Origin: an uncultured Campylobacter sp.
Lineage (GTDB): Bacteria > Campylobacterota > Campylobacteria > Campylobacterales > Campylobacteraceae
Assembly (NCBI GenBank): GCA_900539255.1
Contig: UQBJ01000005.1
Location: 1 to 64,000, forward strand
Length of the DNA: 64,000 nucleotides
Direction: 5' to 3'
The notes beneath the pieces were generated by a model. The model had not been told where the DNA came from and did no database searches. It worked only from the letters and a program-made list of their open reading frames with translations. The position numbers were made by a program, and so were the translations under genes. Below are positions 50,647-60,106 of this stretch, one piece after another (position 1 is the stretch's first letter; each line of letters opens with the position of its first letter).

Positions 50647-51561
50647 ATGCCAAAAATCATCTTTATGGGAACTCCAAGCTATGCTGAACGCATTTTAGAC
50701 GAGTTGATTGCTTGTAAATTTGGCATTGTGGGCGTTTTTACGGGCGAGGATAAGCCTTTTGGACGAAAGGGCGCGCTCAAACAAAGCGAAGTTAAGCGTT
50801 TAGCACAACGCAAAATTCCCCAAACGCCCATTTTCACGCCAAAAAGTTTAAAAACTAGCGAAGTTTTAGCACAAATTCAGGGCTTAAAGGCTGATTTTAT
50901 CGTGGTTGCTGCTTATGGCAAACTTTTGCCAAAAGAGATTTTAAACTGCGCCCCTTGCATAAATTTACACGCTTCGCTTTTGCCAAAATACCGCGGGGCA
51001 AGCCCTATACAACAAGCGATTTTAAATGGGGACGAAACAAGCGGGGTTTGTGCTATGCTGATGAATGAAAGGCTTGATGGTGGGGCGGTTTTAAAGAGTG
51101 CGAGTTTAAATATAAAAAATAAAAGGGCTGATGAAGTGTTTTTAGCGATGAGCGAGCTTGCGGCAAAGCTATGTGTAGAGACTTTAAACGAATTTAGCAC
51201 GCTCAAAGCCCTGCCACAAGATGAAAGCAAAGCTACTTTTTGCACCAAAATCAAAAAAGAAAACGGGCTTGTGAATTTAGATAACGCCAAAGAACTTTAT
51301 CATAAATTTTTAGCCTTTTATCCTTGGCCAAGTGTCTTTTTAAGCAATGGTTTAAAGTTTATCGACATTGAGTTAGTGGATAATGCGGCGCACGAAAGGG
51401 ACGGAGAAATTTTAAGCGTGGAAAAAGAGAGCTTTTTGCTTGCTTGCAAAACAGGCACGCTCAAAGTAAAGGCGTTGCAAGAAAGCGGCAAAAACAAAGT
51501 GAGCGCAAAAGACTATATCAACGGAAAAAGGCTGAAAAGTGGAGATAGTTTGTATCGATAA
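50647..51561 (+). CDS. fmt: Methionyl-tRNA formyltransferase
   Basis: Formylates initiator Met-tRNA using 10-formyl-THF. 304 residues with FMGTPSYAERILDEL, VAAYGKLLPKEIL, and the catalytic segment NLHASLLPKYRGASPIQQAI (N-x-H ... S-L-L-P), then the OB-like C-terminal domain. It begins the conserved fmt-birA-parA-parB string; birA overlaps its 3' end by 23 bases. Confidence 0.96.
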   Translation: MPKIIFMGTPSYAERILDELIACKFGIVGVFTGEDKPFGRKGALKQSEVKRLAQRKIPQTPIFTPKSLKTSEVLAQIQGLKADFIVVAAYGKLLPKEILNCAPCINLHASLLPKYRGASPIQQAILNGDETSGVCAMLMNERLDGGAVLKSASLNIKNKRADEVFLAMSELAAKLCVETLNEFSTLKALPQDESKATFCTKIKKENGLVNLDNAKELYHKFLAFYPWPSVFLSNGLKFIDIELVDNAAHERDGEILSVEKESFLLACKTGTLKVKALQESGKNKVSAKDYINGKRLKSGDSLYR

Positions 51562-52174
51562 AATAGACTCTACGCATTTGTTTATGTGTAAAAAGGCAAG
51601 AAAAGGCGACATTGACAAGCCCTTTGCCCTTTACGCACTCGAACAAACAGGCGGTGTGGGAAGTAGGGATAACTCGTGGCAAAGTCAAAGGGGAAATTTG
51701 CACCTTTCGTTTTGTTTAAAGCGTGAAAATTTAGCTTCTGATTTGCCTTTATCATCTTTAAGCATTTATTTTGCCTTTCTTTTTAAGGAAGTTTTAGTGG
51801 CAAATGGCTCTTGCGTGTGGCTTAAATACCCTAATGATTTATATTTAGATGATAAAAAAGTAGGTGGGGTGATGAGTGCTAAAATCAATGATTTCATCAT
51901 CATCAGCACGGGCATAAATGCTAAATTTGCGCCCTTTGGTGCAGCCACACTTGACATAAATGTCGATTTAGCAGACTTAGTGGATAAATTTGCAAAAGAA
52001 ATTGAAAAAAATCTTTCTTGGAAAGAAATTTTCAGCAAATATATGGTAGAATTTCAAAAATCAAAAAATTACAGCTTTCACTACGATGGCAAGGAAGTGC
52101 CTTTGGATAGTGTTTTGCTCTGTGATGATGGTTCGATTTTATTTCAAAACAAAAGGATATATAGTCTAAGATGA
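51539..52174 (+). CDS. birA: Biotin--[acetyl-CoA carboxylase] ligase
   Basis: Attaches biotin to the carboxylase carrier protein. 211 residues, catalytic domain only, with no N-terminal DNA-binding helix-turn-helix, so it should not be a repressor. The biotinyl-AMP loop is GGVGSRDNSWQSQRGNL (variant of GRGRxGRxW), and the Lys site is WLKYPNDLYLDDKKVGGVM. The GTG start overlaps fmt. Its stop overlaps the parA ATG (ATGA). Confidence 0.92.
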   Translation: MEIVCIDKIDSTHLFMCKKARKGDIDKPFALYALEQTGGVGSRDNSWQSQRGNLHLSFCLKRENLASDLPLSSLSIYFAFLFKEVLVANGSCVWLKYPNDLYLDDKKVGGVMSAKINDFIIISTGINAKFAPFGAATLDINVDLADLVDKFAKEIEKNLSWKEIFSKYMVEFQKSKNYSFHYDGKEVPLDSVLLCDDGSILFQNKRIYSLR

Positions 52175-52953
52175 GCGAGATAATCACGATTGCCAACCAA
52201 AAAGGTGGCGTAGGAAAGACAACAACGGCGATAAATTTAGCCGCGAGCTTAGCTGTGGCTGAAAAAAAGGTGCTTTTAGTCGATATAGACCCGCAAGCAA
52301 ACGCAACCACAGGGCTTGGCTTTAACCGCAACAACTACGAGTATAACATTTACCATATATTCACAGGACGCAAGAAGCTTTCAGACATTATCCTTAAAAG
52401 CGAGCTGCCAAAGCTGCATTTAGCTCCGTCAAACATAGGACTTGTGGGCATCGAGCAAGAGTTAGCCAAAGAAGATAGCGTGCAAATGAAGACTATACTC
52501 AAAAAAGCCCTTGAAGAAGTGGCTGGTGATTATGATTTTATCATCATCGACAGCCCGCCAGCACTTGGAAGTATCACTATAAACGCTTTTGTGGCAAGTG
52601 ATAGCGTAATAATCCCCATTCAATGTGAATTTTACGCATTAGAAGGCGTGGCTATGGTGTTAAATACCATAAAAATCATCAAAAAAACGCTCAATCCAAA
52701 GCTTAAAATTCGGGGCTTTTTGCCGACTATGTTTAGCATACAAAACAACCTTTCGCGCGACACGGTGGAGGATTTGAAACAAAATTTCAAAGAACAGCTC
52801 TTTCGTGTCGATGAAGAAGAGGATTTCATCATCGTTCCGCGCAATGTGAAATTAGCTGAAAGCCCGAGTTTTGGTAAGCCGATTATTTTATATGACATAA
52901 AATCGCCCGGCTCCATAGCTTATCAAAATTTGGCAACTTCGATTTTGAGGTAA
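52171..52953 (+). CDS. parA: Chromosome-partitioning ATPase ParA (Soj)
   Basis: 260 residues with the deviant Walker A KGGVGKTTTAINLAAS, DIDPQANATTGLG, and IIIDSPPALG. ParA dimerises on DNA with ATP and moves ParB-parS complexes, here for the chromosome. It is followed by parB after three bases, and both precede the ATP synthase operon, as in C. jejuni. Confidence 0.96.
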   Translation: MSEIITIANQKGGVGKTTTAINLAASLAVAEKKVLLVDIDPQANATTGLGFNRNNYEYNIYHIFTGRKKLSDIILKSELPKLHLAPSNIGLVGIEQELAKEDSVQMKTILKKALEEVAGDYDFIIIDSPPALGSITINAFVASDSVIIPIQCEFYALEGVAMVLNTIKIIKKTLNPKLKIRGFLPTMFSIQNNLSRDTVEDLKQNFKEQLFRVDEEEDFIIVPRNVKLAESPSFGKPIILYDIKSPGSIAYQNLATSILR

Positions 52954-52956
52954 GAT

Positions 52957-53802
52957 ATGGCAAAGAGAAAAGCACTAGGACGAGGACTTGAAAGCCTGCT
53001 TGGCGAGGCTGCTGAGGCTTATAGCAAGGATTTGGGTATCAATGTAAGCGATGTGCAAAACATTGAGATAGATTTAATCGCTCCAAACCCCTACCAACCG
53101 CGTAAAAATTTCGATGAAGACGCTCTAAACGAGCTAGCATCGTCCATAGAGGAATTTGGACTTATCCAACCTGTGGTGCTTTATAAAGACAATGATGACT
53201 CATACACTCTCATCGCTGGCGAACGCAGGCTTAGAGCTTGTAAGATTTTAGGAAAAACCGACATAAAGGCGGTTATATTAGATGCTGATGAGGACAAGCT
53301 CCGAGAACTCGCCCTTATAGAAAACATACAAAGAGAGGATTTAAATCCTATTGAGCTTGCAAGCTCTTACAAAGAGCTTATAGACACTATGAATATCACG
53401 CAAGAAGCCCTTGCAGCATACATACACAAATCCCGCCCGCAGATTACTAACACTTTAAGGCTACTTGAACTTGACAAAGACACGCAAGAGCTGATAATGC
53501 AAGGTAAAATTTCGCAAGGACACGCTAAAATGCTTGTAAGCCTTGACAAAAACGAACAAAAACTCGTCATAGATACGATTTTAGGGCAAAAACTTAATGT
53601 GCGCGACACTGAAAAGATGATTCAAAAGGTTAAAAAGAAAGAAAGTTTGGCTCAATTTGATGAAAATTACCACAAAGAGTTAAAAAAGTTGCAAGAAATT
53701 TTAAGCGAATTTGGCATAGAAAGCAAAATCAAAAGGGCGCAAATCATCTTAAATTTAGCAGATACTGAAAAGATAAAAGAATTAAACGCAAAATTATCAT
53801 AA
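52957..53802 (+). CDS. parB: Chromosome-partitioning protein ParB
   Basis: 281 residues. N-terminal ALGRGLESLLGE (ParA-contact), the ParB/Srx CTP-binding region PNPYQPRKNFDEDALNELAS and IAGERRLRACKILG and ENIQREDLNPIE, then a helix-turn-helix (TQEALAAYIHKSRPQITNTL) and a C-terminal dimer domain. It binds parS sites and loads as a CTP-dependent clamp. No clear parS 16-mer was noticed in this window by eye. Confidence 0.95.
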   Translation: MAKRKALGRGLESLLGEAAEAYSKDLGINVSDVQNIEIDLIAPNPYQPRKNFDEDALNELASSIEEFGLIQPVVLYKDNDDSYTLIAGERRLRACKILGKTDIKAVILDADEDKLRELALIENIQREDLNPIELASSYKELIDTMNITQEALAAYIHKSRPQITNTLRLLELDKDTQELIMQGKISQGHAKMLVSLDKNEQKLVIDTILGQKLNVRDTEKMIQKVKKKESLAQFDENYHKELKKLQEILSEFGIESKIKRAQIILNLADTEKIKELNAKLS

Positions 53803-53815
53803 TGTAAGATTGTTG

Positions 53816-53824
53816 TGTTATAAT
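53816..53824 (+). promoter_or_regulatory. Extended -10 promoter of the ATP synthase operon
   Basis: A perfect TGtTATAAT in the 53-base gap between parB and atpF', 32 bases before the ATG. Transcription from fmt may also read through. Confidence 0.7.
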
Positions 53825-53855
53825 GTGATTTTTGTTACAAATTAAAGGATAAAAA

Positions 53856-54281
53856 ATGTTTGACGATATTGCCTTATCGACTATGCTAGCCACTGCTGTC
53901 ATCTTTTTAGCGGTGATTTTCATCTTAAATGTCTTGCTCTACAAGCCTTTGCTTAAATTTATGGACGAAAGAGCCGTTTCTATCGACAATGACGAAAAAA
54001 AAGTCAAAGACAACTTTGAAGAAATGACAAATTTCGGCGAAGAACTCACCAAAATCAAGCAAGATACGCGCGATGAGATAAACGCTATCAAGCAAAAAGC
54101 CACAGCACAGGCGCGTAGCCTAGCTGACGAGGAAATTCAAAAGAAAAAAGACGAGTTAGAACAAAAAATGCAAGCCTTTACCACTCAGCTTTTGCAAGAA
54201 AAAAACGAGTTAGAACACGAGCTAAAACTTCGCTTACCGCTGTGGCAAGAGTCCTTGCGTAAGAAAATCAAAGAGTTATAA
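53856..54281 (+). CDS. atpF': ATP synthase subunit b'
   Basis: 141 residues: one N-terminal membrane helix (LATAVIFLAVIFILNVLLY) and a long charged coiled coil. It forms half of the heterodimeric peripheral stalk with the next gene's product. Having separate b and b' is normal for Campylobacter. It is the first gene of the F-type ATP synthase string. The a and c subunit genes are not nearby, as in C. jejuni. Confidence 0.92.
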   Translation: MFDDIALSTMLATAVIFLAVIFILNVLLYKPLLKFMDERAVSIDNDEKKVKDNFEEMTNFGEELTKIKQDTRDEINAIKQKATAQARSLADEEIQKKKDELEQKMQAFTTQLLQEKNELEHELKLRLPLWQESLRKKIKEL

Positions 54282-54287
54282 AGGAAA

Positions 54288-54821
54288 ATGATGAAAAATT
54301 TGCTTAAATTCACACTTTTTGCCGCCTTTGTGAGTGCGTTTTTGCCAAGTGCGCTTTTTGCAAGTAGTGGCGGGACAGATTATGACATAGTGCCAAGGAC
54401 GATAAATTTTCTCATTTTTGCTGCGATTTTGGTGTATTTACTCAAAAATCCAGCTAAAAATTTCTACAACGGGCGAATTTCACGCATAGCCACAAGGCTT
54501 GATGACATACAAAAGCGCGTTTTGGAGAGCAAAAATAAAAAATTAGAGCTTCTTAAAAGCATAGAAAACGCCAAAAAAGAAAGCGAAGAAGCCATAGAGC
54601 TTGCTCAAAAAGAAGCCACTATCATCGCAAATAAAATAAAAGAAGACACAAAGGCTGAGCTGCTTTTGCTTGAACGCTATTTTGAAGAGCAAAAAGACTA
54701 TGAGCGGCGCAAAATGCAAAAAGAAGTCATCGCAAGCATTTTAAATCAAATGTTTGAAAACAAAGAAAACGAGCTGAGCCAAGATGCTATCCTTGACATA
54801 ATGCTCAAAAAGGTTTCATAA
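54288..54821 (+). CDS. atpF: ATP synthase subunit b
   Basis: 177 residues: a cleavable-looking N-terminal hydrophobic stretch (LLKFTLFAAFVSAFLPSALFA), a second membrane segment (RTINFLIFAAILVYLLKNP) and a long coiled coil that reaches F1. Two ATG codons in a row (54288, 54291) follow AAGGA; the second has better spacing. The stop overlaps the atpH start (TAATG). Confidence 0.92.
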   Translation: MMKNLLKFTLFAAFVSAFLPSALFASSGGTDYDIVPRTINFLIFAAILVYLLKNPAKNFYNGRISRIATRLDDIQKRVLESKNKKLELLKSIENAKKESEEAIELAQKEATIIANKIKEDTKAELLLLERYFEEQKDYERRKMQKEVIASILNQMFENKENELSQDAILDIMLKKVS

Positions 54822-55345
54822 TGGACAATCTCATCGCCAAACGATACGCTAAGGCTATCTTAACCCAAAAAAATGCCGATGAATTTTACGAGCTTTTATC
54901 CACGCTTGTGGGTGCTTTTTCGCTTGAAAAATTCAAAGCGATTTTGAATTCAAGCCAAATCAGCAAGGACGAAAAACTTAAATTCATCTCATCTTGCTTT
55001 GACAAAGGCAAGCCGAATTTTATGAATTTTCTTAAAATTTTAGCTCAAAATTCACGCCTTAATCTAATCCCGCAAATCGCGCAAGAATTAGGACGGCAAA
55101 AGGCTTTAAAAGCTCAAATTTATGAAGGCGTGGTGCATTCGCCAAAAGCCTTACATAAAAAAGAACTTGACGAGCTTGAAAAGAAGTTGAGTCAAAAATT
55201 CAAGCTCACCATAAGGCTGCGTAATGAAACAAACGCCGCCACACAGGGCATTAAGATAAGTTTAGATGAGCTAGGCTATGAGCTTGGCTTTTCTATGCAA
55301 GCACTCAAAAGCAAAATGAGTGAATACATACTCAAAACACTATAA
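54821..55345 (+). CDS. atpH: ATP synthase subunit delta
   Basis: 174 residues. N-terminal helical domain (IAKRYAKAILTQ, the family's start) and the C-terminal signature near residues 140-165 (ATQGIKISLDELGYELGFS). It joins the peripheral stalk to the top of F1. Coupled to atpF by TAATG overlap and followed by atpA after ten bases. Confidence 0.94.
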   Translation: MDNLIAKRYAKAILTQKNADEFYELLSTLVGAFSLEKFKAILNSSQISKDEKLKFISSCFDKGKPNFMNFLKILAQNSRLNLIPQIAQELGRQKALKAQIYEGVVHSPKALHKKELDELEKKLSQKFKLTIRLRNETNAATQGIKISLDELGYELGFSMQALKSKMSEYILKTL

Positions 55346-55355
55346 AGGAGAAACG

Positions 55356-56861
55356 ATGAAAATCAAAGCCGATGAAATCAGCTCTATCATCAAAGAAAAG
55401 ATAGAAAATTTTGATTTAAATGTCGAAATCGAAGAAACAGGCAAAATCATCTCAGTAGCCGATGGCGTAGCCAAAGTCTATGGGCTTAAAAATGTTATGG
55501 CTGGGGAGATGGTTGAATTTGAAAACGGCGAAAAGGGAATGACACTGAACCTTGAAGAAGCAAGCGTTGGTATAGTCATACTTGGCAAGGGCGAGGGCTT
55601 GAAAGAAGGAAGCTCTGTCAAAAGGCTCAAAAAGCTCTTAAAAGTGCCTGTTGGGGACGCTATCATCGGGCGCGTGGTAAATGCACTTGGCGAGCCTATC
55701 GATGCCAAAGGCGCGATAAACGCCACAGAACACCGCTTTGTCGAAGAAAAAGCTAAGGGCATAATGGCGCGAAAAAGCGTGCATCAGCCTTTGCAAACGG
55801 GCTTAAAAGCCATCGATGCGCTTGTGCCTATCGGGCGCGGACAAAGAGAACTCATCATCGGCGACAGACAAACGGGCAAAACAACGGTTGCTGTGGATAC
55901 GATTATCAACCAAAAAGGGCAGGACTGCATTTGTATTTATGTCGCCATAGGACAAAAGCAAAGCACGGTAGCACAGGTTGTCAAAAGGCTTGAAGAACAC
56001 GGCGCGATGGATTACACCATAGTAGTAAGTGCTGGTGCGTCAGACCCTGCGGCTTTGCAATACCTAGCCCCTTACGCTGGCGTAACTATGGGCGAGTATT
56101 TTAGAGACAATGCCCGCCACGCGCTTATCATCTATGATGATTTAAGCAAACACGCTGTGGCTTACCGCGAGATGAGCCTTATCTTGCGCCGCCCACCAGG
56201 ACGCGAAGCCTACCCCGGCGATGTCTTTTACCTGCACTCACGGCTTTTGGAGCGGGCAAGCAAACTAAGCGATGCGCTTGGAGCTGGCTCTCTTACGGCT
56301 TTGCCTATCATCGAAACGCAAGCGGGCGATGTCTCTGCTTACATTCCTACAAATGTGATTTCTATCACAGATGGGCAAATTTTCCTTGAAACGGATTTGT
56401 TTAACGCGGGCGTGCGCCCTGCCATAAATGTGGGACTTTCAGTTTCTCGCGTGGGCGGTGCGGCGCAGATAAAAGCTATAAAGCAAGTTTCTGGGAATTT
56501 AAGGCTTGATTTAGCGCAATACAGAGAGCTTCAAGCCTTTGCGCAGTTTGCAAGCGATTTGGACGAATCAAGCCGCAAGCAATTAGAGCGCGGACAAAGA
56601 ATGGTTGAAATTCTCAAACAACCACCTTACTCTCCGCTTGCCGTTGAAAAGCAAATCGTGCTTATCTTTGCTGGCACAAGGGGCTTTTTAGACGATGTGG
56701 AGGTTGAAAAAATCGGCGAATTTGAAAACGGGCTTTATCCTTTCATCGAGGCAAAATATGCTGGAATTTTAGAGCAGATTAAGAGCAAAAAAGCTCTTGA
56801 TAAAGAGCTTGAAAACGAGCTAGCAAGTGCCATAAAAGAATACAAGGCAAGTCATATATAA
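55356..56861 (+). CDS. atpA: ATP synthase subunit alpha
   Basis: 501 residues of F1. Walker A GDRQTGKTTVAVDTI, IVVSAGASDPAALQYLAPYAG, DDLSKHAVAYREMSLILRRP (visible catalytic Arg region) and the signature PAINVGLSVSRVGGAAQ. The ATG at 55356 follows AAAGGAG; the longer ORF overlapping atpH adds 12 unlikely residues. Confidence 0.98.
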   Translation: MKIKADEISSIIKEKIENFDLNVEIEETGKIISVADGVAKVYGLKNVMAGEMVEFENGEKGMTLNLEEASVGIVILGKGEGLKEGSSVKRLKKLLKVPVGDAIIGRVVNALGEPIDAKGAINATEHRFVEEKAKGIMARKSVHQPLQTGLKAIDALVPIGRGQRELIIGDRQTGKTTVAVDTIINQKGQDCICIYVAIGQKQSTVAQVVKRLEEHGAMDYTIVVSAGASDPAALQYLAPYAGVTMGEYFRDNARHALIIYDDLSKHAVAYREMSLILRRPPGREAYPGDVFYLHSRLLERASKLSDALGAGSLTALPIIETQAGDVSAYIPTNVISITDGQIFLETDLFNAGVRPAINVGLSVSRVGGAAQIKAIKQVSGNLRLDLAQYRELQAFAQFASDLDESSRKQLERGQRMVEILKQPPYSPLAVEKQIVLIFAGTRGFLDDVEVEKIGEFENGLYPFIEAKYAGILEQIKSKKALDKELENELASAIKEYKASHI

Positions 56862-56870
56862 AGGCGCGTT

Positions 56871-57758
56871 ATGGCAAGTTTAAAAGAGATAAAACGAAAG
56901 ATAAAAAGCGTCAAAAACACGCAAAAGACGACTAAGGCGATGAAGCTTGTCTCCACAGCCAAGCTTAACCGCGCCAAAGAAGCCGCAAGCAGGGCGAAAT
57001 TTTTTGCTCAAAAGGTAGTGGAGGTTTTAAGCGAAATTTCGCTCAATATCAACACCATAACGCCTGATGACAAGCGTTTTGTGCTTTTTACTCAAAGAAA
57101 AGAGCCAAAGGTTATTGACATTATCTTTATCACTGCTGATAAAGGGCTTTGCGGGGGCTTTAACAACAAAACCATTAAAACCACTATGGATATGATAAAG
57201 CACTACAAAGAAAGCGGTATGCAAGTGAGGCTTAGGGCTGTGGGCAAAACGGGCATTGAATTTATGCGTTTTCAAGGCATAGAGCCGCACAAATGCTACT
57301 TGGGGCTGAGTTCAAGCCCTGATTATGAAAAGGCTTGTGGCGTGATACAAGAAGCGGTTGATGACTTTTTAGCAGGGGCGACTGATAAGGTTTTTGTGGT
57401 GCATAATGGCTACAAAAATATGATTTCACAAGAACTTCGCGTGGATAATCTTATCCCTATCGAGCCTTTGCGGGTGCAGGATTTAAGCAAGCAAAGCAAA
57501 TCCGCCATAGAATTTGAGCCGCAAAGCGATGAGTTGATGAATGAGCTGATAAAAACATACTTTGAGTATAGTATGTATTTCGCGCTCATTGACTCGCTGG
57601 CTGCTGAGCATAGTGCGAGAATGCAGGCTATGGATAGTGCGACAAACAACGCCAAAGAAATGGTAAGAAAGCTCAGTCTTTCTTACAACAAAGCAAGACA
57701 AGAAAGCATCACCACTGAGCTTACCGAAATCGTAAGCGGTGTAGAATCAATGAAATAA
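56871..57758 (+). CDS. atpG: ATP synthase subunit gamma
   Basis: 295 residues, the rotary shaft of F1. The N-terminal helix begins SLKEIKRKIKSVKNTQKTTK and AMKLVSTAKL; DKGLCGGFNNKTIK lies in the Rossmann-like body; the C-terminal helix ends ARQESITTELTEIVSG. Lies between atpA and atpD, with ten-base gaps on each side. Confidence 0.97.
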   Translation: MASLKEIKRKIKSVKNTQKTTKAMKLVSTAKLNRAKEAASRAKFFAQKVVEVLSEISLNINTITPDDKRFVLFTQRKEPKVIDIIFITADKGLCGGFNNKTIKTTMDMIKHYKESGMQVRLRAVGKTGIEFMRFQGIEPHKCYLGLSSSPDYEKACGVIQEAVDDFLAGATDKVFVVHNGYKNMISQELRVDNLIPIEPLRVQDLSKQSKSAIEFEPQSDELMNELIKTYFEYSMYFALIDSLAAEHSARMQAMDSATNNAKEMVRKLSLSYNKARQESITTELTEIVSGVESMK

Positions 57759-57768
57759 AGGAGAGATA

Positions 57769-59166
57769 ATGCAAGGGCTAATTTCACAAGTTTTAGGACC
57801 CGTTGTAGATGTGGATTTTAAAGATTATTTACCACAAATCAACGAGGCTTTAACCGTCCATTTTGAGGCTGAGGGCAAAAAACAAAAGCTCGTTTTAGAA
57901 GTAGCGGCGCATTTAGGCGACAACCGCGTGCGCACCATCGCTATGGATATGACTGATGGCTTGACACGCGGGCTAAGCGTGGAGGCTACGGGGAATTCCA
58001 TAACCGTGCCTGTGGGCGAAAAGGTTTTGGGACGGATTTTTAATGTCGTGGGCGATTTGATTGACGAGGGCGAAGACACGAAATTTGAAAAGCGTTGGAG
58101 CATACACAGAGAACCGCCTAAATTTGAAGAGCAAAGCACGCAAAGCGAGATTTTTGAAACGGGCATTAAGGTGGTGGATTTGCTTGCCCCTTATGCAAAA
58201 GGCGGAAAAGTCGGGCTTTTTGGCGGTGCGGGCGTTGGCAAAACGGTTATCATTATGGAGCTTATCCACAATGTGGCGTTTAAACACAGCGGCTACTCTG
58301 TCTTTGCGGGCGTTGGCGAAAGGACACGCGAGGGAAACGACCTTTACAACGAGATGAAAGAAAGCAATGTCCTTGACAAAGTGGCTTTGTGCTACGGGCA
58401 AATGAACGAACCACCGGGAGCTAGAAACAGAATCGCTCTTACAGGGCTTACAATGGCTGAGTATTTTAGGGACGAAATGGGACTTGATGTGCTTATGTTT
58501 ATCGACAACATTTTTAGATTTTCTCAATCAGGCTCTGAAATGTCGGCTTTGCTTGGGCGAATTCCATCAGCTGTTGGCTATCAACCAACGCTTGCTAGCG
58601 AAATGGGGCGTTTTCAAGAGCGTATCACTTCGACAAAAAAGGGTTCGATTACTTCCGTGCAAGCTGTTTATGTGCCAGCCGATGACTTAACCGACCCAGC
58701 ACCAGCGACAGTGTTTGCGCACCTTGATGCGACAACGGTTTTGGAGCGAAGCATAGCTGAAAAGGGCATTTATCCAGCGGTTGACCCGCTTGGCTCTACT
58801 TCACGAATGCTTGACCCGCATATCATCGGCGATGAGCATTACAAGGTAGCGCGTGGCGTGCAATCCGTGCTGCAAAAGTATAAGGACTTGCAAGATATTA
58901 TCGCCATTTTGGGTATGGACGAGCTGAGCGAAGAGGACAAACTTGTCGTTGAGCGGGCAAGGAAGATAGAGAAATTCTTATCTCAGCCTTTCTTTGTCGC
59001 TGAGGTTTTCACAGGAAGTGCGGGCAAATACATAGCTTTGGAGGACACCATAGCGGGCTTTAAAGGCATTTTGGAGGGTAAATACGACCACTTGCCTGAA
59101 AACGCCTTTTATATGGTAGGTAGCATAGAAGAAGCCGTTGCAAAGGCTGAAAACAGCAAGGGTTAA
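57769..59166 (+). CDS. atpD: ATP synthase subunit beta
   Basis: 465 residues, the catalytic F1 subunit. Walker A FGGAGVGKTVIIMELI, the catalytic Glu in GVGERTREGNDLY, DVLMFIDNIFRF (Walker B), and the DELSEEDKLVVERARKI (DELSEED) regulatory loop. AAAGGAGAG precedes the ATG. Fully typical. Confidence 0.98.
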   Translation: MQGLISQVLGPVVDVDFKDYLPQINEALTVHFEAEGKKQKLVLEVAAHLGDNRVRTIAMDMTDGLTRGLSVEATGNSITVPVGEKVLGRIFNVVGDLIDEGEDTKFEKRWSIHREPPKFEEQSTQSEIFETGIKVVDLLAPYAKGGKVGLFGGAGVGKTVIIMELIHNVAFKHSGYSVFAGVGERTREGNDLYNEMKESNVLDKVALCYGQMNEPPGARNRIALTGLTMAEYFRDEMGLDVLMFIDNIFRFSQSGSEMSALLGRIPSAVGYQPTLASEMGRFQERITSTKKGSITSVQAVYVPADDLTDPAPATVFAHLDATTVLERSIAEKGIYPAVDPLGSTSRMLDPHIIGDEHYKVARGVQSVLQKYKDLQDIIAILGMDELSEEDKLVVERARKIEKFLSQPFFVAEVFTGSAGKYIALEDTIAGFKGILEGKYDHLPENAFYMVGSIEEAVAKAENSKG

Positions 59167-59168
59167 GT

Positions 59169-59552
59169 ATGGAGAGCATTCATTTAGAAGTCGTTACGCC
59201 TATGGGTATGATTTATGATGGCGAGGCAAATGCCGTTGTCTTGCCCGGCAGTGAGGGTGAATTTGGTGTCTTAAAAGGACACGCATCGCTGGTGTCAAGC
59301 TTAAAGGCTGGCGTGATTGACATTCAAAAAGAAAACGACAAACACGAGCTTATCGCCATAGACTCAGGCTATGCTGAGGTGAATGAATTTAAAATCACCG
59401 TCCTTGCCAAAGGCGCAGTAGCCATAAACGCAAGCGGAGAAGTGGCGCAAAACCTTGCTAAGGCAAAAGAGTTGATTAAATCAATGAGCTCAGACAACGC
59501 CGCACTTGCCACGACTTTTGCAAACATTGATAGCAAATTAGGAGCTTTATGA
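59169..59552 (+). CDS. atpC: ATP synthase subunit epsilon
   Basis: 127 residues: the N-terminal beta sandwich (LEVVTPMGMIYDGEANAVVL, PGSEGEFGVLKGHASLVSSL, IAIDSGYAEVNEFKITVLA) and a shortened C-terminal helical part. It couples rotation and can inhibit hydrolysis. Its stop overlaps the tolQ start (ATGATG), so ATP synthase and Tol genes are joined in one transcript. Confidence 0.95.
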   Translation: MESIHLEVVTPMGMIYDGEANAVVLPGSEGEFGVLKGHASLVSSLKAGVIDIQKENDKHELIAIDSGYAEVNEFKITVLAKGAVAINASGEVAQNLAKAKELIKSMSSDNAALATTFANIDSKLGAL

Positions 59553-60106
59553 TGATAAATTTATCCGCGATAACGCATTTTTTCAGCGAATCAAGCTTGA
59601 TTACCTACATAGTGCTGGCTTGGCTGTCGATTTATTTTATCTTATCTTTCACCATACTTTTTGCAAGGCTTACTTCCTTGTCGGTTTGGACAGCGAAAGA
59701 AAAGAGCAGCTTGGAGTATTTGCTGATGGGCAACAATGACATTTCAGAAACGGAGTCCATTTTGAAAAAATGCCCAACCCTTGAAAAAAATCACTTAGAT
59801 ATGTATAAAAACACCGCTGAAAAACGCGCCACTTCGGGGCTTACTTGGCTGAGTATCATCGCTAGCACGAGTCCTTTTATCGGGCTTTTTGGGACGGTTG
59901 TTTCTATACTTGAAACCTTTGGCGGACTTGGCACGCAAAATTCACTCAGTATCATCGCGCCTAAAATCAGCGAAGCCCTTGTGGCAACGGGTTGCGGTAT
60001 CTTAGTGGCGATTCCAGCGTATAGTTTTCATCTCATCATCAAAAGAAAAGCCTTTGAGCTTATGCAGCTCATCGACAATGAAATCAAAGTGCTGACAAAG
60101 GCGTAA
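59549..60106 (+). CDS. tolQ: TolQ/ExbB-type proton channel protein
   Basis: 185 residues with three membrane helices: one early (LITYIVLAWLSIYFILSFTI) and two late (GLTWLSIIASTSPFIGLFGT and ISEALVATGCGILVAIPAYS). These are the MotA/TolQ/ExbB pore signatures. With TolR it converts the proton gradient to force on TolA. ExbB is an alternative label, but the tolA-tolB-pal genes that follow favour TolQ. Translation is coupled on both ends. Confidence 0.9.
   Translation: MMINLSAITHFFSESSLITYIVLAWLSIYFILSFTILFARLTSLSVWTAKEKSSLEYLLMGNNDISETESILKKCPTLEKNHLDMYKNTAEKRATSGLTWLSIIASTSPFIGLFGTVVSILETFGGLGTQNSLSIIAPKISEALVATGCGILVAIPAYSFHLIIKRKAFELMQLIDNEIKVLTKA

Noticed and set aside
57973..58527. 184-codon frame antisense to atpD
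   Set aside because: atpD is certain; the antisense frame is a coding-bias shadow.
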